Shown here: positions 45,482 through 57,520 of the stretch, piece by piece
How positions within the stretch are numbered: position 1 is the first letter of the stretch
How the letters are laid out: the number at the start of each line of letters is the position of its first letter
Source: Apricaphanius iberus
Lineage: Eukaryota; Chordata; Actinopteri; Cyprinodontiformes; Aphaniidae
Reading direction: 5' to 3'
Length of the DNA stretch: 64,000 nucleotides
Assembly: GCA_028564705.1 (NCBI GenBank)
Contig: JAPXFQ010002080.1
Span: 382,001 to 446,000 of the forward strand
Made by a program: the position numbers and the translations under genes
The notes under the pieces: generated by a model
What the model saw: the letters and a program-made list of their open reading frames with translations, nothing else
The model's database searches: none
Told to the model about the DNA's origin: nothing

Positions 45482-46498
45482 CTAACCCACCCCTCTTAAC
45501 CCATCCCCCTTTCGTTCGCATTTTCTATTTTCTTTGTTTTAAAGCCGTTTTTTTGCTACGGGGATGAATGATACGGGTCTGAGAAGCATAAAATATGTGT
45601 CATAGCATGGAGAAAAGAAAGAAAAATCATATGCTTTTTCTATAACAGTGTCGAAAGGTTGAGCTTGAGGATGTCAGTTTAATGATGAAAGCAACGTATT
45701 CAGATATTTACTTGCCCTCATTGTATAAGGGTTTCCAAGAAAGTTTAACTGAACAATTATTTTTGAAAATGGGGAGATTCGTGTCTTGTTAAGAGGTAGA
45801 ACAAAACTGGGGGACATGATTCAATTGTGATGTTTCATACATAAAAATCAATTTTTTATTTAAGCTAAAGAAGAGAGGCAAATAATTTTGTTACAAGAAC
45901 AAACGTTTTGGTTAATGTCTATTTACATTTATATTTCATTCACTGAAAAAGTGACTTTAGTAAATCGGGACATGCTTATTTGGCAGACTTCTATTCATTA
46001 GAAACGCATAAAACATCACATTTAAGATACACCTCTTTGTGTCATAATGAAAAGGAATAGAGACTGTTTTATTTCTTGTTTTAAATCATATTTTGCTATT
46101 TACTTTCAATGAAAATCTTTATGGTAAACCTGTGAAACACAAAGTGCACCGAATTCAGAGAACCACCCACCCATGCCATACAACCTTCCGCAGTGGTTTT
46201 AGACCAAATGCTGAACACAGGCTGTTAGTTGTCTGTATAGTTGGTATAGTAGGCTATAAGCTGTGAGTTGGTATGTTGTCTGTATTTCATGCAATGCTGC
46301 TTGAAGGCCTGGAGATCTCAGTTATTGGTTGTGGATCAAGTGAATACATTTACTGTCCTGGAACTGAACACAGTTGCACGAAATAAAGGTAATTTGTGCA
46401 CTATTATAAAAATAATAAATTATTTAGATTAACAGTTTGCTTTTCCATTTTCACTGTAGTGACCAAAAAAAAAAAAAAAAAAAAATGACAAAACTTAC
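45482..46498. other. Intronic sequence with poly(A) tract
   Basis: Nothing recognised apart from 21 A residues at 46465-46485, just downstream of the exon C donor on the gene strand. Confidence 0.6.
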
Positions 46499-46566
46499 GG
46501 TCGGTGCTAAAGTCATCTATAAGGATTATTTCCTGAATTTGAGACGGGGGACTTCTCATCAGGACA
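46499..46566 (-). CDS. galnt16: GalNAc-T (galnt16-like) exon: catalytic domain, EIILIDDFSTD segment
   Basis: This 68-bp exon encodes VLMRSPPSQIQEIILIDDFS then TD, the second beta strand region of the GT-A fold (family form EIILVDDFS). The acceptor is TCTCTTTCAG and the phase completes Ser (AG|T) from the previous exon. The donor is an ideal GTAAGT, phase 1, completing Pro with the exon at 35337. On the coding strand a run of 21 T residues (46465-46485) begins 13 nt after the donor starts; such U-rich tracts can support donor recognition through TIA-type proteins, but that is inference. Confidence 0.95.
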
Positions 46567-46663
46567 CTGAAAGAGAACACCAGAGAAATGTGATCAATAT
46601 GAAAACACATGCTCGTGTCACTACGCCAGCCTCAGTGAACCCACTCAAGTTCAGCCTCATTAC

Positions 46664-46762
46664 CTTTTGATGGTGCGAAGCAGAGTAGAGCGGGCTTCAT
46701 TGTGGAAGGTGATGATGATGCTTGTGGAGGGAAGGTCTGCGTCATAGGTCAACGACGCGCAT
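46664..46762 (-). CDS. galnt16: GalNAc-T (galnt16-like) exon: start of GT-A catalytic domain
   Basis: This 99-bp exon encodes [14 protein letters not shown] and then [18 protein letters not shown]. The [14 protein letters not shown] block is the hallmark opening strand and helix of the GalNAc-T catalytic (GT-A) domain and contributes to UDP-GalNAc binding. The acceptor is TTTCAG|A and completes an Arg codon begun in the previous exon. The donor is AAAAG|GTAATG, phase 2. The next exon is only 97 bp away, the shortest intron seen in this gene. Confidence 0.95.
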
Positions 46763-47499
46763 CTGAAATGGCAAAAGAAACGAAGAGATGTAGATTTGAT
46801 GTGCTCAGTCAGGCACGTATGATCAGCTCACTATCCGACCACACAGCAGACATGTTGCACAGAGTCTCAGCCAGCTGTGTATGATTAGCAGAAGTAGCCT
46901 CATTGTTGCCATTAGTGACATGAAAATATCTAGTTGCCCGGCAACAATCGCACAGGTTTGGGGCCGCTTTCTTTTATTACGTCTGATGCTGGGAGATTCA
47001 ATCCCAGGTCAGAAGACATGAAGCTGAAATATCATACACAGGTGAACTGTAAAATGTTTCAATATCTTTACAGCAAATGAAGAATCTGGCTTTTGCGTCA
47101 GTGTTTGCCAACCCTTATCCTCAACGCCCACTGTCCTGCACGTTTTAGATGATTTTAGATGATTCCCTGTTTCAGAGCACCTGATTTCATTTGCTGACTG
47201 AATAACAGACTTCGTTTCAGAGCTGCAATCACTGGAATCAGGGGATTGGGGAACGCCAACCTACATTATCCGTTATGAAGGGAGCAATACAAGCTCTAAT
47301 AATGAATGTGTCTCAATTCGTAGGAACTCTTTAGAATGTTTTTAAATAACAGTGGATGCATCTAGTTTATCCAGCTGCTTAATCATGATTAGGATTGAAG
47401 GGGAGAGTTACAGTGGAGGGTCAAGTAGGATGTCATGTCTATCCCAATAGAAGGTAGGTGACATCCTGATCAGATCAATAATCCATCCAAGGACTAATA
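46763..47499. other. Intronic sequence with a short teleost repeat
   Basis: 47100-47275 resembles the common teleost repeat with CCTGCACGTTTTAGATG and AATCACTGGAATCAGG, related in text to the 15630 hAT MITE ends. No exon was recognised. Confidence 0.5.
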
Positions 47500-48876
47500 C
47501 ACTGCTTAAGAATATAAAGGGAATGATAAAAAGAACACATCCTAGATCTAAATGAGTGAAATATTCGTATTAAACACTCTGTTCTTTACATAGTTGAATG
47601 TGCTGACAACAAAATCACAAAATAATTCTCAATAGAAATCAAATTTATAAACCAATGGAGGTCTGGATTTGGAGTGGAAAAACACACAACAGGCTGATCC
47701 AACTTTGATGTAATGTCTTTAAAACAAGTCAAAATGAGGCTCAGTAGTGTGTGTGGCCTCTATGTGCCTGTATGATCTTCCTACAAGTCCTGGGCATGTT
47801 CCACCACAGTCTGTGGTGGAACATGGTGTTGGTGGAAGGGGGCGAGGCGTGATGTCCCAGATTTGCTCAGTAGGATTCAGGTCTGGGGAACGGGCGGGTC
47901 AGTCCATAGCATCAATGCCTTCATCTTGTAGGAACTCCTGACACACTCCAGCCACATGAAGTCTAGCGTTTTCTTGCATTAGGGTGGAACCGCACCAGCA
48001 TATGTTCTCAAAGGGGTCTGAGGATCTCATCTCGGCACCTAACTACAGTCAGGCTACCTCTGGTGAACACATGAAGGGCTGTGCGGCCCAACAAATAAAT
48101 GCCACCCAACACCATTAATGACCCATTGCCAAACCAGTCGCGCTGGAAGATGATACAAGGAGCAGAACGTCCTCCACGGCGTCTCCAGACTCTGTCACCT
48201 CTGTCACATGTGTTCAGTGTGAACCTGCTTTCATCCGTGAAGAGCATAGGGCGCCAGTGGGGAATTTGCCAATCTTGGTGTTCTCTGGCAAATGCCAAAC
48301 GTCCTGCAAGATAACAACAAAACCTCAACTCGTGGACGTTGGGCCCTCATACCATCCTCATGGAGTCTGTTTTTGACCATTTGAGCACACAAATGCACAT
48401 CTGTGGCCTGCTGGGCCCTGGCAGTGCTCCTCCTGTTCCTCTGTGCACAAGGCAGAGGTAGCGGTCCTGCTGCTGGGTTGTTACCCTCCTTCGGCCTCCT
48501 CTACGTCTCCTGATGTAATGGCCTATGTCCTGGTAGCACCTCCATGCTCTGGACACTATCATGACAGACACAGCAAACCGTCTTGCCACAGCTCACATCG
48601 ATATTCCATCCTGGATGAGCTGCACTACCTGAGCCACTTGTGGGAGTTGTAGACTCCGTCTCATGCTAATACAAGAGTGAAAGCACAGCAAGCCTTCAAA
48701 AGTGAGTAAAACATCAGCATAGGAACTGAGAATTGCTCTGTGGTCAGCACCTGCAGAAACACTCCATTATTGGGCATGTCTTGTTAACTGCCTATATTTT
48801 CCACCTGTTGTCTATTCCATTTATACAAGAGCATTAGCATGTGACATTGATTGTCAATCAGTGCTGCTTCCCTATT
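47500..48876 (-). mobile_element. Tc1 element, right end missing
   Basis: The left TIR CACTGCTTAAGAATATAAAG follows a TA dinucleotide (47498-47499). The transposase on the minus strand is frameshifted: 48347-48589 encodes a helix-turn-helix part ([39 protein letters not shown]) and 48008-48328 encodes WRPMLFTDESRFTLNTCDRG, the first catalytic DE block region. 47750-48000 holds the C-terminal part. Homology to the 5' UTR extends to about 48876 and then stops before the right TIR. Confidence 0.88.
48008..48589 (-). pseudogene. Tc1 transposase, frameshifted
   Basis: Two main frames: an N-terminal DNA-binding region (48347-48589) and a catalytic region (48008-48328) including GRLAFAREHQDWQIPHW and LFTDESRF. 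WGGI is degraded to LGGI. The final DDE part (PDLNPTE region) at about 47880 is in another frame. It cannot encode active transposase. Confidence 0.85.
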
Positions 48877-49180
48877 GATTACTTCATTCCTTAAGTCTTG
48901 CTATGTGAGTTCATTACTTTGTGAAAACACTTTCTTTATTTATTCTTAGGTTGTATTCTTTGTGCATTTGGATTTTGTTTCCTTGATTAAATATTGTTCA
49001 CCTTGTTCTGTGCTTTCTTTACTTCCTGATGAAGCCTTTTTGTGTTAATTATCCACCCTCCCTCAACCTGCTAGTTTCTATCACATGATTTCCCTAATCT
49101 ATATTTAATGTTATTCTCCAATCCGATCATCAGTATTTAAGCACTCAGTTTTTTACCATTCTTGGTCAGTTTCCTGATCT
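48877..49180. other. Pyrimidine-rich intronic sequence
   Basis: T/C-rich text with TCAGTATTTAAGCACTCAG near the end, reminiscent of decayed LTR or repeat-derived sequence in teleosts; no boundaries could be set apart from the Tc1 and solo LTR that flank it. Confidence 0.35.
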
Positions 49181-49185
49181 GTTTC

Positions 49186-49534
49186 TGTTGTGGAATGCCA
49201 TTAAATAATGGATGAGATCAGATTCCTTCAGGCGGCTGAAATTTATCACAACTTAACAAGAGAAGTTCAGTGAAAAAAGAGCAATCATGTTATATCAAGC
49301 TGACCTGACCCCATCCAGGAGTGGAAAACCTTTTAGACTGCTATACCGTCTGAGCTGAGGAGAGCCAGTTCAAACCAGACATATAGCTTTTAGGAGTGGA
49401 AGTCAAGGTCAGCCTACTGTCTCCTAAACAACAGATGAATCATGTATTGTATTTGCAAAAATATCATATCTTATCCCTGACTTCTGTCCATATGAACACT
49501 CAGCACAGTCTATCCTAGAAATGTTTCTGTAACA
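49186..49534 (+). mobile_element. Solo LTR (349 bp) with 5-bp TSD
   Basis: Starts TGTTGTGGAATG and ends ATGTTTCTGTAACA, with identical 5-mers GTTTC on both sides (49181-49185 and 49535-49539). Blocks shared in order with 6116-6371 include GGATGAGA-CAGATTCCTTC, GTGGAAAACCTTTTA-type text and CTGACTTCTGTC. No internal region. The LTR family is unassigned. Confidence 0.78.
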
Positions 49535-49539
49535 GTTTC

Positions 49540-51599
49540 CCTACCAATTCACATGCCTGTTACTCTGTTTAAGCTCATAGACATGTACGTACCCTTAATA
49601 TTATTATCATTATAGTAATTATTAAAACTCATCATGCTGGTTCTGTCTTTGTTCAGCCCCTGCATCAACCATACAAAACATGAAAAAACTTGAGTAGAGA
49701 GGATGAATAAACGTAGGCTAAGTATGCATGATGGCATTTTTTTCCTTATAATCAAAAATTTGACCCCAGTATTGTCTGTTGGACATATCTGCAAAGGTCC
49801 AAGGAAGTGGCCCAAAATCACCATTTTGCCTCACCTGTTCTTTAGCATCTTTGCAATGTTTTTCTTTTGCTAATGAATAAAAAATAGCAAAAACTGTTTT
49901 TTCAGAAGAGAAATGGCATGTACTTGATAAATAACTGTGAGGATGTGGGAGCCTTTTCCATTAAACCAGACTTTCGAGGTTATTTCTGGACCTAGGCATA
50001 CAGATGTGTGGTAAAACAATAAAAAGCGGAAAAATATCCGCAAAGTGACTGGTAAATGTTTTTTTCGGATATTTTTCAAGAACTTCCTACAATCTCCCAT
50101 TTTATAAAAAAACAAAAAACATCCTAATTAATGCCGAAAGTTATAATAAACATGACGTCTAGGAACTCCCTATATTCATAGCAAACTGTCTGTTCCTGAA
50201 AGCTGCACAAAAACATGCTATTTATTCACAATAAGGCTGACATTTTTATAATGAGAACCATTTGCTCAAAAATATGTATAGTGGATTAAATTGACTCTTG
50301 ATTGATAGAAAGTTCTAATTATGATTCTTAGCAAGAATGTTACCAAGAAAAAAAATCTATGAGCAAGAAAATGCATTTTTCACTAGTTATGAGAACTGTG
50401 ACTGACATCCTTTATTTGCCTTTTTAAAACCTGGGCAGGGACCTTGTGCAGGAAGAGATGTCTAACTCACTCAACATGGGAAAAAACAAGCAAACACAGT
50501 GAACAGAAAATAAAGTGTAAATTGCTCATAGAACAGCTAAGCGTGCAGGAAATTTGACATGAGGCAAAAAAAGCTGAGAAAACATCCAGGCTGATTAATT
50601 CCAGACAAAAACAACCGCAACGCTCCAATGTGTTGCTTAAAAGCACACGTGAGTATGAAATCTCCTTCAATGAGCAACTCCTTCATTTGAGCTACTGTTG
50701 TGGTCAGGTTCACTGTAAGAAACTCATTTTTTTCTCATATTTACAATTGCTACAGTTTGAAGTGTGTCAAAGTGGTGATTAACAAGAGAGCTTGTTTTAC
50801 ACCTTCTATAGCTAAAGGGTAGATATTTAGATTTAGTTAAACATCAGGCTAAGGCCAGTGATGTACTGGGAAGGAAAATTCCAACACCTGTAAAAAACCT
50901 TTCAAAGCATCCATACCTCCTACCTCTTACCTATGCATACCAAAGCAGTGCATAATTGTGAAGTGGCAGGACAAGGATAAAGTTTTCCAAATGTTTTGCA
51001 AATATCAGACATGCTTTCTTTATTCTTTATCATTTCAGTTGATTTCACGGTGTTATTTATGTTCTGTTTTACTTTAGGATTATAGTTGAGTAATTTTAGG
51101 TTCTATTTCCCTTATATGTTTTGAATTCCTGTCTCGGCCTTAAATGTTTACACTTGGTTCTACTGTTTTGAGGTTACTTTGATATTTTATTTCGTTTCAT
51201 CCGCATCTCATTATTTTACTCGGTCAGTGATGTTTTATTTCTTTTCTCTTTTAGGATTATTTTCTGTTGAGTCTTCTTGTTATGCCCTCTTCTGTTTTCA
51301 CCCTGTCATTTGGCTTCCCTGCCCTGCTGCCTATTCCTTCCACCAGTTCTCTCCCTCTCACCTACATCTTCTTCCACTAATTGGCCCGCTGGTTTTTCTC
51401 TGCCACTTCCACTCCTCCTCAGTGTATTTAAGCTATCATGTTTTCTTGTTCTTTGCTGGTTCCTCTTCAATATTTCCTCATCCAGACTCTTTATTTTTAT
51501 GCCTTCCTGCGATCCCTTGTGTGTTTTTGTTAATCATGTTTTTCTTTACAATTATTTTATCTTACTTCTTGCTGCATTTGGGTCCACCATCAAACAATC
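49540..51599. other. Intronic sequence, nothing assigned
   Basis: AT-rich to about 51100, then T/C-rich (51180-51600) with long pyrimidine-driven open frames that show no domain and may be an old LTR-like repeat. Confidence 0.45.
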
Positions 51600-53025
51600 C
51601 ATGATAAAAGAACGCCTCTCCTCTGACAATGTCAAGCGCCTCCTTCATGTTCTCTGTTCACAAGATACATCCAGCAAGTGGGGTGCTTTTGTTAAATGCC
51701 AAAAAAAGGCATTTGATCCCTTAGAATGGGTATATCTGTTGAAGTTAAAAAAAAGATTTAAATTTGAGGAAAGTTCATAAATATGATCCCAAGACTATAT
51801 TCAAATCCATCACTGAGAACATGTATCGAAAGGGGCTTTTCTGAAATATTCTATATTGAAAGAGAGGGTAAACAGAGCAATCATTTGTCGCCACCAGTGT
51901 TTAATTTGTCCATTGAACCAACGGCATGACTAAAACCAACAAATGTCCCCTATCACCATTGATACATCTACAAACTCAAAGTCGTTTTATGCTAATGATA
52001 CATTAATTTATATGGCTGACATTCAACACTCTCTTCCCATTGATCTGAAAAAGTTCGAGAACTTTGGCTACTCAAATTCAGCTTTAATGTTAGTGAATAT
52101 TGACAAACAAGACGTACTGCTTCCTTCAGGATTTATGACCCTACAGAAGAGACTTACTTGGTTATTCAGGTCAGACTTAACATAACACTCACAGCAAAAA
52201 CTTATTTCTGTCCTAAGGAAAATTGACAAGGACCTTAGGATGTGGAAAAACTTGCCAGTTTCGGCACCAGCCCGAATATCAGGTGTAAAGATACATATTT
52301 CATCCAGAGTAAATTTGTGAGCTCACTCCTCCCATTCCCCCTGTGTGTTATTGGCAAATATAATAACTCTTTGCCTCGAAAATACATACGATTAACATCG
52401 CTCCATAAAGGGGCCAGTTTTATAGAGGAAAAGGACTAATGGTGAATAAATGTGCCCAAACTTCAAATTTTATCATTAGGGCTTCGTGTTGAGATGTTTG
52501 TAGGTTTGTTGGTTGAATGATAAAAGGAATCAGCATGGAAATCCATTGAAAGTAATATTGAATCATTGAGGCGGAGGGACTTCTCTTGTCTTGGTTTATC
52601 AACTAAGGAGTGTAATTTGTATTATGATCCAGTTCTATCATATATGCTGGTAATATTTAGAGTAGTAGAGAGGTACTTTAAGTACAAAAAAAAAATTGGC
52701 ACAAGGCATCACCATTACGTAATAACAGTAATTTCACCTCTGGTGGAAAACCCTTTTTGACCAAAGAATGGAATAACAAAGTTATCATATTGAACATTAA
52801 TGGTGAAAAATCTATTCTTAGTTTTCAGCTTTTGGTATCAATGCGTAATACAGATAAATGCTTGTTGTTTTTCTAATTTACAATATGATCAGAATGTTAA
52901 AAAAATCTTAAATAAGTTATTTGTGTAATAGCATAGAAAAGAAGCATTTAGCAACTACAAACCAGCGAGAATTCTGGCCCTAACAGACCTGTTACTTCTT
53001 TAAGGAGTACATCTATCCTCCACTC
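51600..53025 (+). mobile_element. L1-type LINE ORF2 relic
   Basis: Heavily degraded plus-strand L1-like ORF2. KKAFDPLEWVYLLKLKKRF at about 51706-51762 resembles the AEKAFDRIEW..L RT motif A region, and DPKTIF and later text follow in shifted frames. Many stops and no boundaries. Confidence 0.5.
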
Positions 53026-53034
53026 ATTACCTTC

Positions 53035-53570
53035 AATCATGGCACTTGTTTGAACTTGTTTTCTGTATGAAAGACATCTCTCTACGCCTTCAAACACTCA
53101 GACTCCAATCTTTCCCATGGCCAAGACCAGAGAGCTGTCCAAGGACACCAAGGACAAGATTGTACACATGCACAAGACTGAAATGAGTCAATATACATTA
53201 GGCAAGCAGCTTTGTGAGAATAACTACATGGAGGAACTGGCCAACGACCTGAAGAGAGCTAAGACCACAGGAACGGTTAATAATAGTGACACACTACGTC
53301 AACCTGAATTAAAATGGAGGAATTAACCGAAAGACCAGCTGCAGTGTGTACAGAAAATGTTTGACTTCTGTCATTGCCGACCAAGGTTACATTACAGAGT
53401 ATTAAGGTAGTATTGTAGTGTTGATACTTATTTTCTAAATGATTATACAAATAAATTCTTAAAAAATCATACAATGCAACTTCCTGTCTTTTTCTGTCTC
53501 TCACAGTTCAAGTGTATCGATGATGAAATTTACAGACCAGATGGTATAAGAGGGGGAAACTGCAACCATT
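53035..53570 (+). mobile_element. Internally deleted Tc1 element
   Basis: 53117-53326 encodes a Tc1 transposase N-terminus (MAKTRELSKDTKDKIVHMHK, GKQL) that jumps by deletion to an ELANDLKRAKTTG segment. The 3' part from 53380 (ACTTATTTTCTAAATGATTA, CTGTCTCTCACAGTTCAAGT) is the 3' UTR of the same Tc1 family. The catalytic core is gone. Confidence 0.75.
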
Positions 53571-55316
53571 CTTGACTGCCAAGTAGTACTCAAGATTGAT
53601 CTTGGTCTACAGATAATTTCTTTAGGTTCTTGGTCCCGTCTTGGTATTGAGGGCATTTTTACTTGGTCTTGTAAAAATCGGTCGGGACCTTTGCTGTTGG
53701 GATTTGTGTTCATCCTTTACTGATAAGAGAGAAAACAGACCCAAAAAAATTAAATGAAATTAAATCATTGATGGTGTAATGATTTCCCCCGCCTGCAGCT
53801 ACTATAGGCGCTGATTCACAGTTCTGCCAGAAGTTCAATAAGAAAAACACCTTCTCGCCTGTGCCCGCCATACATGGTTATTTCTATGTCAACCCACCGT
53901 AGACACAGTACCGAAGCACTATGTCACAATGCAGTAGCCTACTTATGTAAGTTTCATGGCCCTCCTGCTGTGTCGGTTCGTGTTAAAGAGTGAGGCATTT
54001 TCTTTTGCAGATCTACTTTCTGACTGGAGTCCAATGCACATAAAATCTGCCTATCACCTATATCTGATTATCACCTATATCTGACTTTTTTAATCAAGTC
54101 TGAACAGCATATTTAAAAATTTTTAACCCCCCACCCAGGTCACTATATGTGGTATTAATGTACAGTAGATAGATAGCTGATGCAGTGCTCATGTCTCATT
54201 TCATCCGGCCGTGCGACTGCAGAAAAGCTCTCCTCCTTTCTCCTCTCTTTTTATATTATTGTTTATAGTTTTTTAGCTCATTATTCAGAATATATTCACA
54301 ACTGATTAACACACAACGAGAGGTGCAACATTTATTTATAGTAAGTTAACATTTTTTGGGGAAAAATGTCTGAAATGCATCAGACTATATTTTGTAGTTT
54401 GCAAGTGATGCAAAAGATTTTCCAGAGTCCAGTTAAACGTAAATGCAAATTAGGCAGTTGGTAAAATTAATTAATAAATTTTTTATTTAATTATATTTTA
54501 ATTATTAAGCAAAAATGCCTTTATGGGTTTACTGTTATTGTTAAGCTCAGACTTTTAGGAGTGTTTTGTTACCACATAAATTTTAGGGTTGGCATGACAT
54601 CATTTTTATTATTTCAACTGTTCCTGATTGGTTAATGTTGTAACTTAATTGGGGAAAGAGCAATGCTTAAGAATGTTAACAAAAAACACCTCTTTGAAAT
54701 GTCAGATTTTTTACAAAGATCATTTAATTTAGTAGGTACTTTTTTCATTCTTTCTCTCTGAAATGAAAGCTTTACTGTGACTTGTCAGGTCAATTCAGTT
54801 TTGATACTATGAACCTTTTTAGAAAAGTAAAACACGATGAGTTTGCTGTGATTTGAATTTTTTTTTCATTCATTGTTCTGCCTCATAAACAACAGAGCAA
54901 ACATTTTTTAAGGATTTTCTTTCGATCCATATGGTCTTGGTTTGTCTCGGTCCTCCCTAGTCTCTGTAATGTCTTAGTCTCGGGTGGTGCGGTCTTAACT
55001 ACAACACTATCTAACGTCAAACACTGGTAGTAGCTGGTTATTTTAATCAGAGTCGTCACTAAAAAAAACTTAAAGTCAAGACCGTTGTTAAAATATTTAG
55101 TTAATTAAATTAATGATAGAAATGTAAGCTAAGTCAATAAAAAAGTTTAATGTGCAGCAGGATAACTGGAAACTTTTTTGCAACATTAATATGCATTCCC
55201 TAACTGATTGCTATGATATTATGAACCACTACAAACTTTTAACATCTAGTTTTTTTTTTAAAGTGTAATATGCCTTGCAGATATATGCATAGAAACTAAT
55301 ACTGCAGATCATCTTA
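53571..55316. other. Intronic sequence, nothing recognised
   Basis: AT-rich, no exon or paired repeat ends. Two short GGTCTTGG-type motifs (53600-53690 and 54930-55000) resemble each other loosely (TCTTGGTCTTG / GTCTTGGTTTGTCTCGG) and may be fragments of one repeat. Confidence 0.4.
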
Positions 55317-55670
55317 AACCTCTAGTCTTGCTGTGAAACATGGCAGTGGCAGCATCATTCTGTGAGCATGGAGTGGCTGTTTGCTAAGAAAACCTGTTAG
55401 ATGTTGCAAAAATACTTTAGACAGAGTGGGAGGTTCAGCTTCTGCTAAGATTACAGATCTAAACATACAGTCCAAACTACAATGGAACAGTTTACATCGA
55501 AACATACATGTGTGGGTAAAGTGGTCCAGCCAATATCTGAAATTAAATCCATTGGAGAATCTGTGGCAAGAAACTCCAATCATTTTCGATCCAATCTGAC
55601 AAAGCTTGAGCTATTTTGCAAAAAAGAGAAAAATTGCAAAGATTTCACTACCAAGCAAAAGGTTTAAGTG
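55317..55670 (+). mobile_element. Tc1 transposase C-terminal relic
   Basis: Plus-strand degenerate Tc1: AAACATGGCAGTGGCAGCAT (KHGSGSI), GGGAGGTTCAGCTTCTG, GTGGTCCAGCCAATATCTGA and ATTGGAGAATCTGTGGCAAG (IENLWQ, around the DDE Glu), CTGACAAAGCTTGAGCTATT. A different Tc1 subfamily from 53035. Confidence 0.7.
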
Positions 55671-57420
55671 TTAAGTATCAATTTTCCTTAACAAGCATAC
55701 AGAAAATGCAGCATGCTGCTGCCAGTTACAAATTTAGTTATGATATTTTTGTTGTTTTTGGAAGTTGGGGGAATAAAGACTCATCATGTCTGCATTTGTA
55801 AAGCTATTCTCAAAAATATGTGCTAGGAATCCTATCCTGGCAGAGGAAAGAGTCGGTCAAACAGCCATCATTAGGCGGAAAAAGAGAGAACTTGTCAAAA
55901 GGTATGGCAAACATAAAACCGGGAAAAGACCGCTCCATAATGAATAATCCTATTGCCATTAAAACTTTGAAAACAGTCTGTAAAATAAAATAAACACATT
56001 CCCAAATTACTTTGAAGCTCACAAAGATTAGGTACATTAAAAAAGTAATTAGTTATAGTTACAAATTACTTTTTCCAAAACGTACTGAGTTAGTAACTCA
56101 GTTACCACACTGTAAAAGTAATTAGTTACTCAGCAAATGGTTGTTATTTCTATAACAAAGTTATGTTCTACAGTAGCAATAACATCAAAGATTTTTATGA
56201 CAGAATGACAAACAAAAAAACACCATACAGGCTACAGTATTATAGAACATTTGGTAGTTGAACTTGACTTAGTAAAAGTGAAGCTGTATGCAGAAATAAA
56301 AAAATACAAAAAAGGTCAAATTTGGAAATAATCACACACTTTTCATTAAAGTGCAAAACTAAGACAGACAAACTAACTGGTTGTAGGAAGACATTTTCAG
56401 ACTGATTTGGTTTACCTGTTCATATAAACTGGAAGCTGTTAAAGGAAAAAAATAAATATTTCAGTAAAATATAAATATAAAGTATTCTATATATTCAAAT
56501 GTCAAATTGTTATGTGTAGTTCTTTAGATGTAGTAAAACATTTCAAAAGTGAATTGGTATCACCTGCTCACATGAACTGGAAGCTATTGAAGAAAAAATC
56601 ACATATTTTATTGTAACATATTAACGAATATTTCATATGTACATTTTTTTTTTGACCGGTGTGCCACGTTCCTAGGCTGTGCAATTATTTATCAATATTT
56701 TGGGGTCGCTTTGTTAGTAGATCTCACGGGTATTTTCTGGGATGCATGGAGATTTATCGATGGTCCCTTTCCAAAACCACTACTTTCAGGAGCGGGCCTT
56801 CAGCAGCTGTGTATCTATCAGCGCAAGTCTCAGTGCGAAATGGGAGGGAGGGAGGGAGACTCTGCTTTAGTAAAATTAATGTCCGTCGAATATCCAACTT
56901 AAAACTAACTGCTAAGTGCAGTGAAACAGAGAGAGAGCTCAGGGTATCCGCCCACCCAGCAATCATTATCGTGTTTACAAGGGCTCATCACTGAAACCTG
57001 CTCTCTTCCTGCAGCTGAAGTGTGTCAGAAAGCCTGACGCCACAGCATTTCATTCATATCTATTACTTCCACGACGAACAAAAGCAGCCTTGTGCAACTA
57101 CCGCTAACGTCAGGATTTAAACAGCCTCTGCCAAGTAGTTCAGATCAGTGCAAAAGGTTCATCTTTTTAATCAAAATCTTTCAACTCGAATAGTTAGCTT
57201 GTTGATATTCAAGCTGAAGCCGTTGATGCTGTGTTAAAAGTTTTAAGGTCGTAACTAGTAGTTACAGTATTTTATTATTAATGTTTTAAAATGTCACAAA
57301 ATGTGTATTTCATGATAAAGAGTGCAATCCCCCAAATGGGTCGCTTTTATTTATTCCCTGCAAGAATTCTATTGTGTATTGGCTGCTTTTCAAAATAAAG
57401 GTTTTGTAATTATTTTTCTT
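55671..57420. other. Intronic sequence with MITE-like fragments
   Basis: 56036-56135 holds AGTAATTAGTTATAGTTAC...GTAATTAGTTACTC text typical of teleost MITE ends. 56650-57420 looks like the interior of the hAT element that ends at 57502. No pairing could be fixed. Confidence 0.4.
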
Positions 57421-57502
57421 CGAAACCGAAAATTAACCGAACCGAGCCCTTCAAGAGACTGAACCAAACCGAATACGATCTTAGCGTACCGTTACACCCC
57501 TA
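57421..57502. mobile_element. hAT end adjacent to the exon donor
   Basis: The reverse complement starts TAGGGGTGTAACGGTACGCT and continues CGTATTCGGTTTGGTTC, a typical hAT terminus. It ends at 57502, 18 nt from the exon boundary at 57521. The opposite end was not found with confidence. Confidence 0.65.
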
Positions 57503-57520
57503 CCCAACGCTGATCCTTAC

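Noticed and set aside
44700..45567. Open frames of up to 261 codons rich in Ser, Leu, Pro
   Set aside because: They are produced by the pyrimidine-rich tandem repeat, exist in several frames at once, and have no domain.
51179..51780. Overlapping frames of 141 and 167 codons rich in hydrophobic residues and Ser
   Set aside because: T/C-rich composition gives such frames by chance; no transmembrane protein family or splice context supports them. Only the end of the second frame resembles an L1 ORF2 relic.
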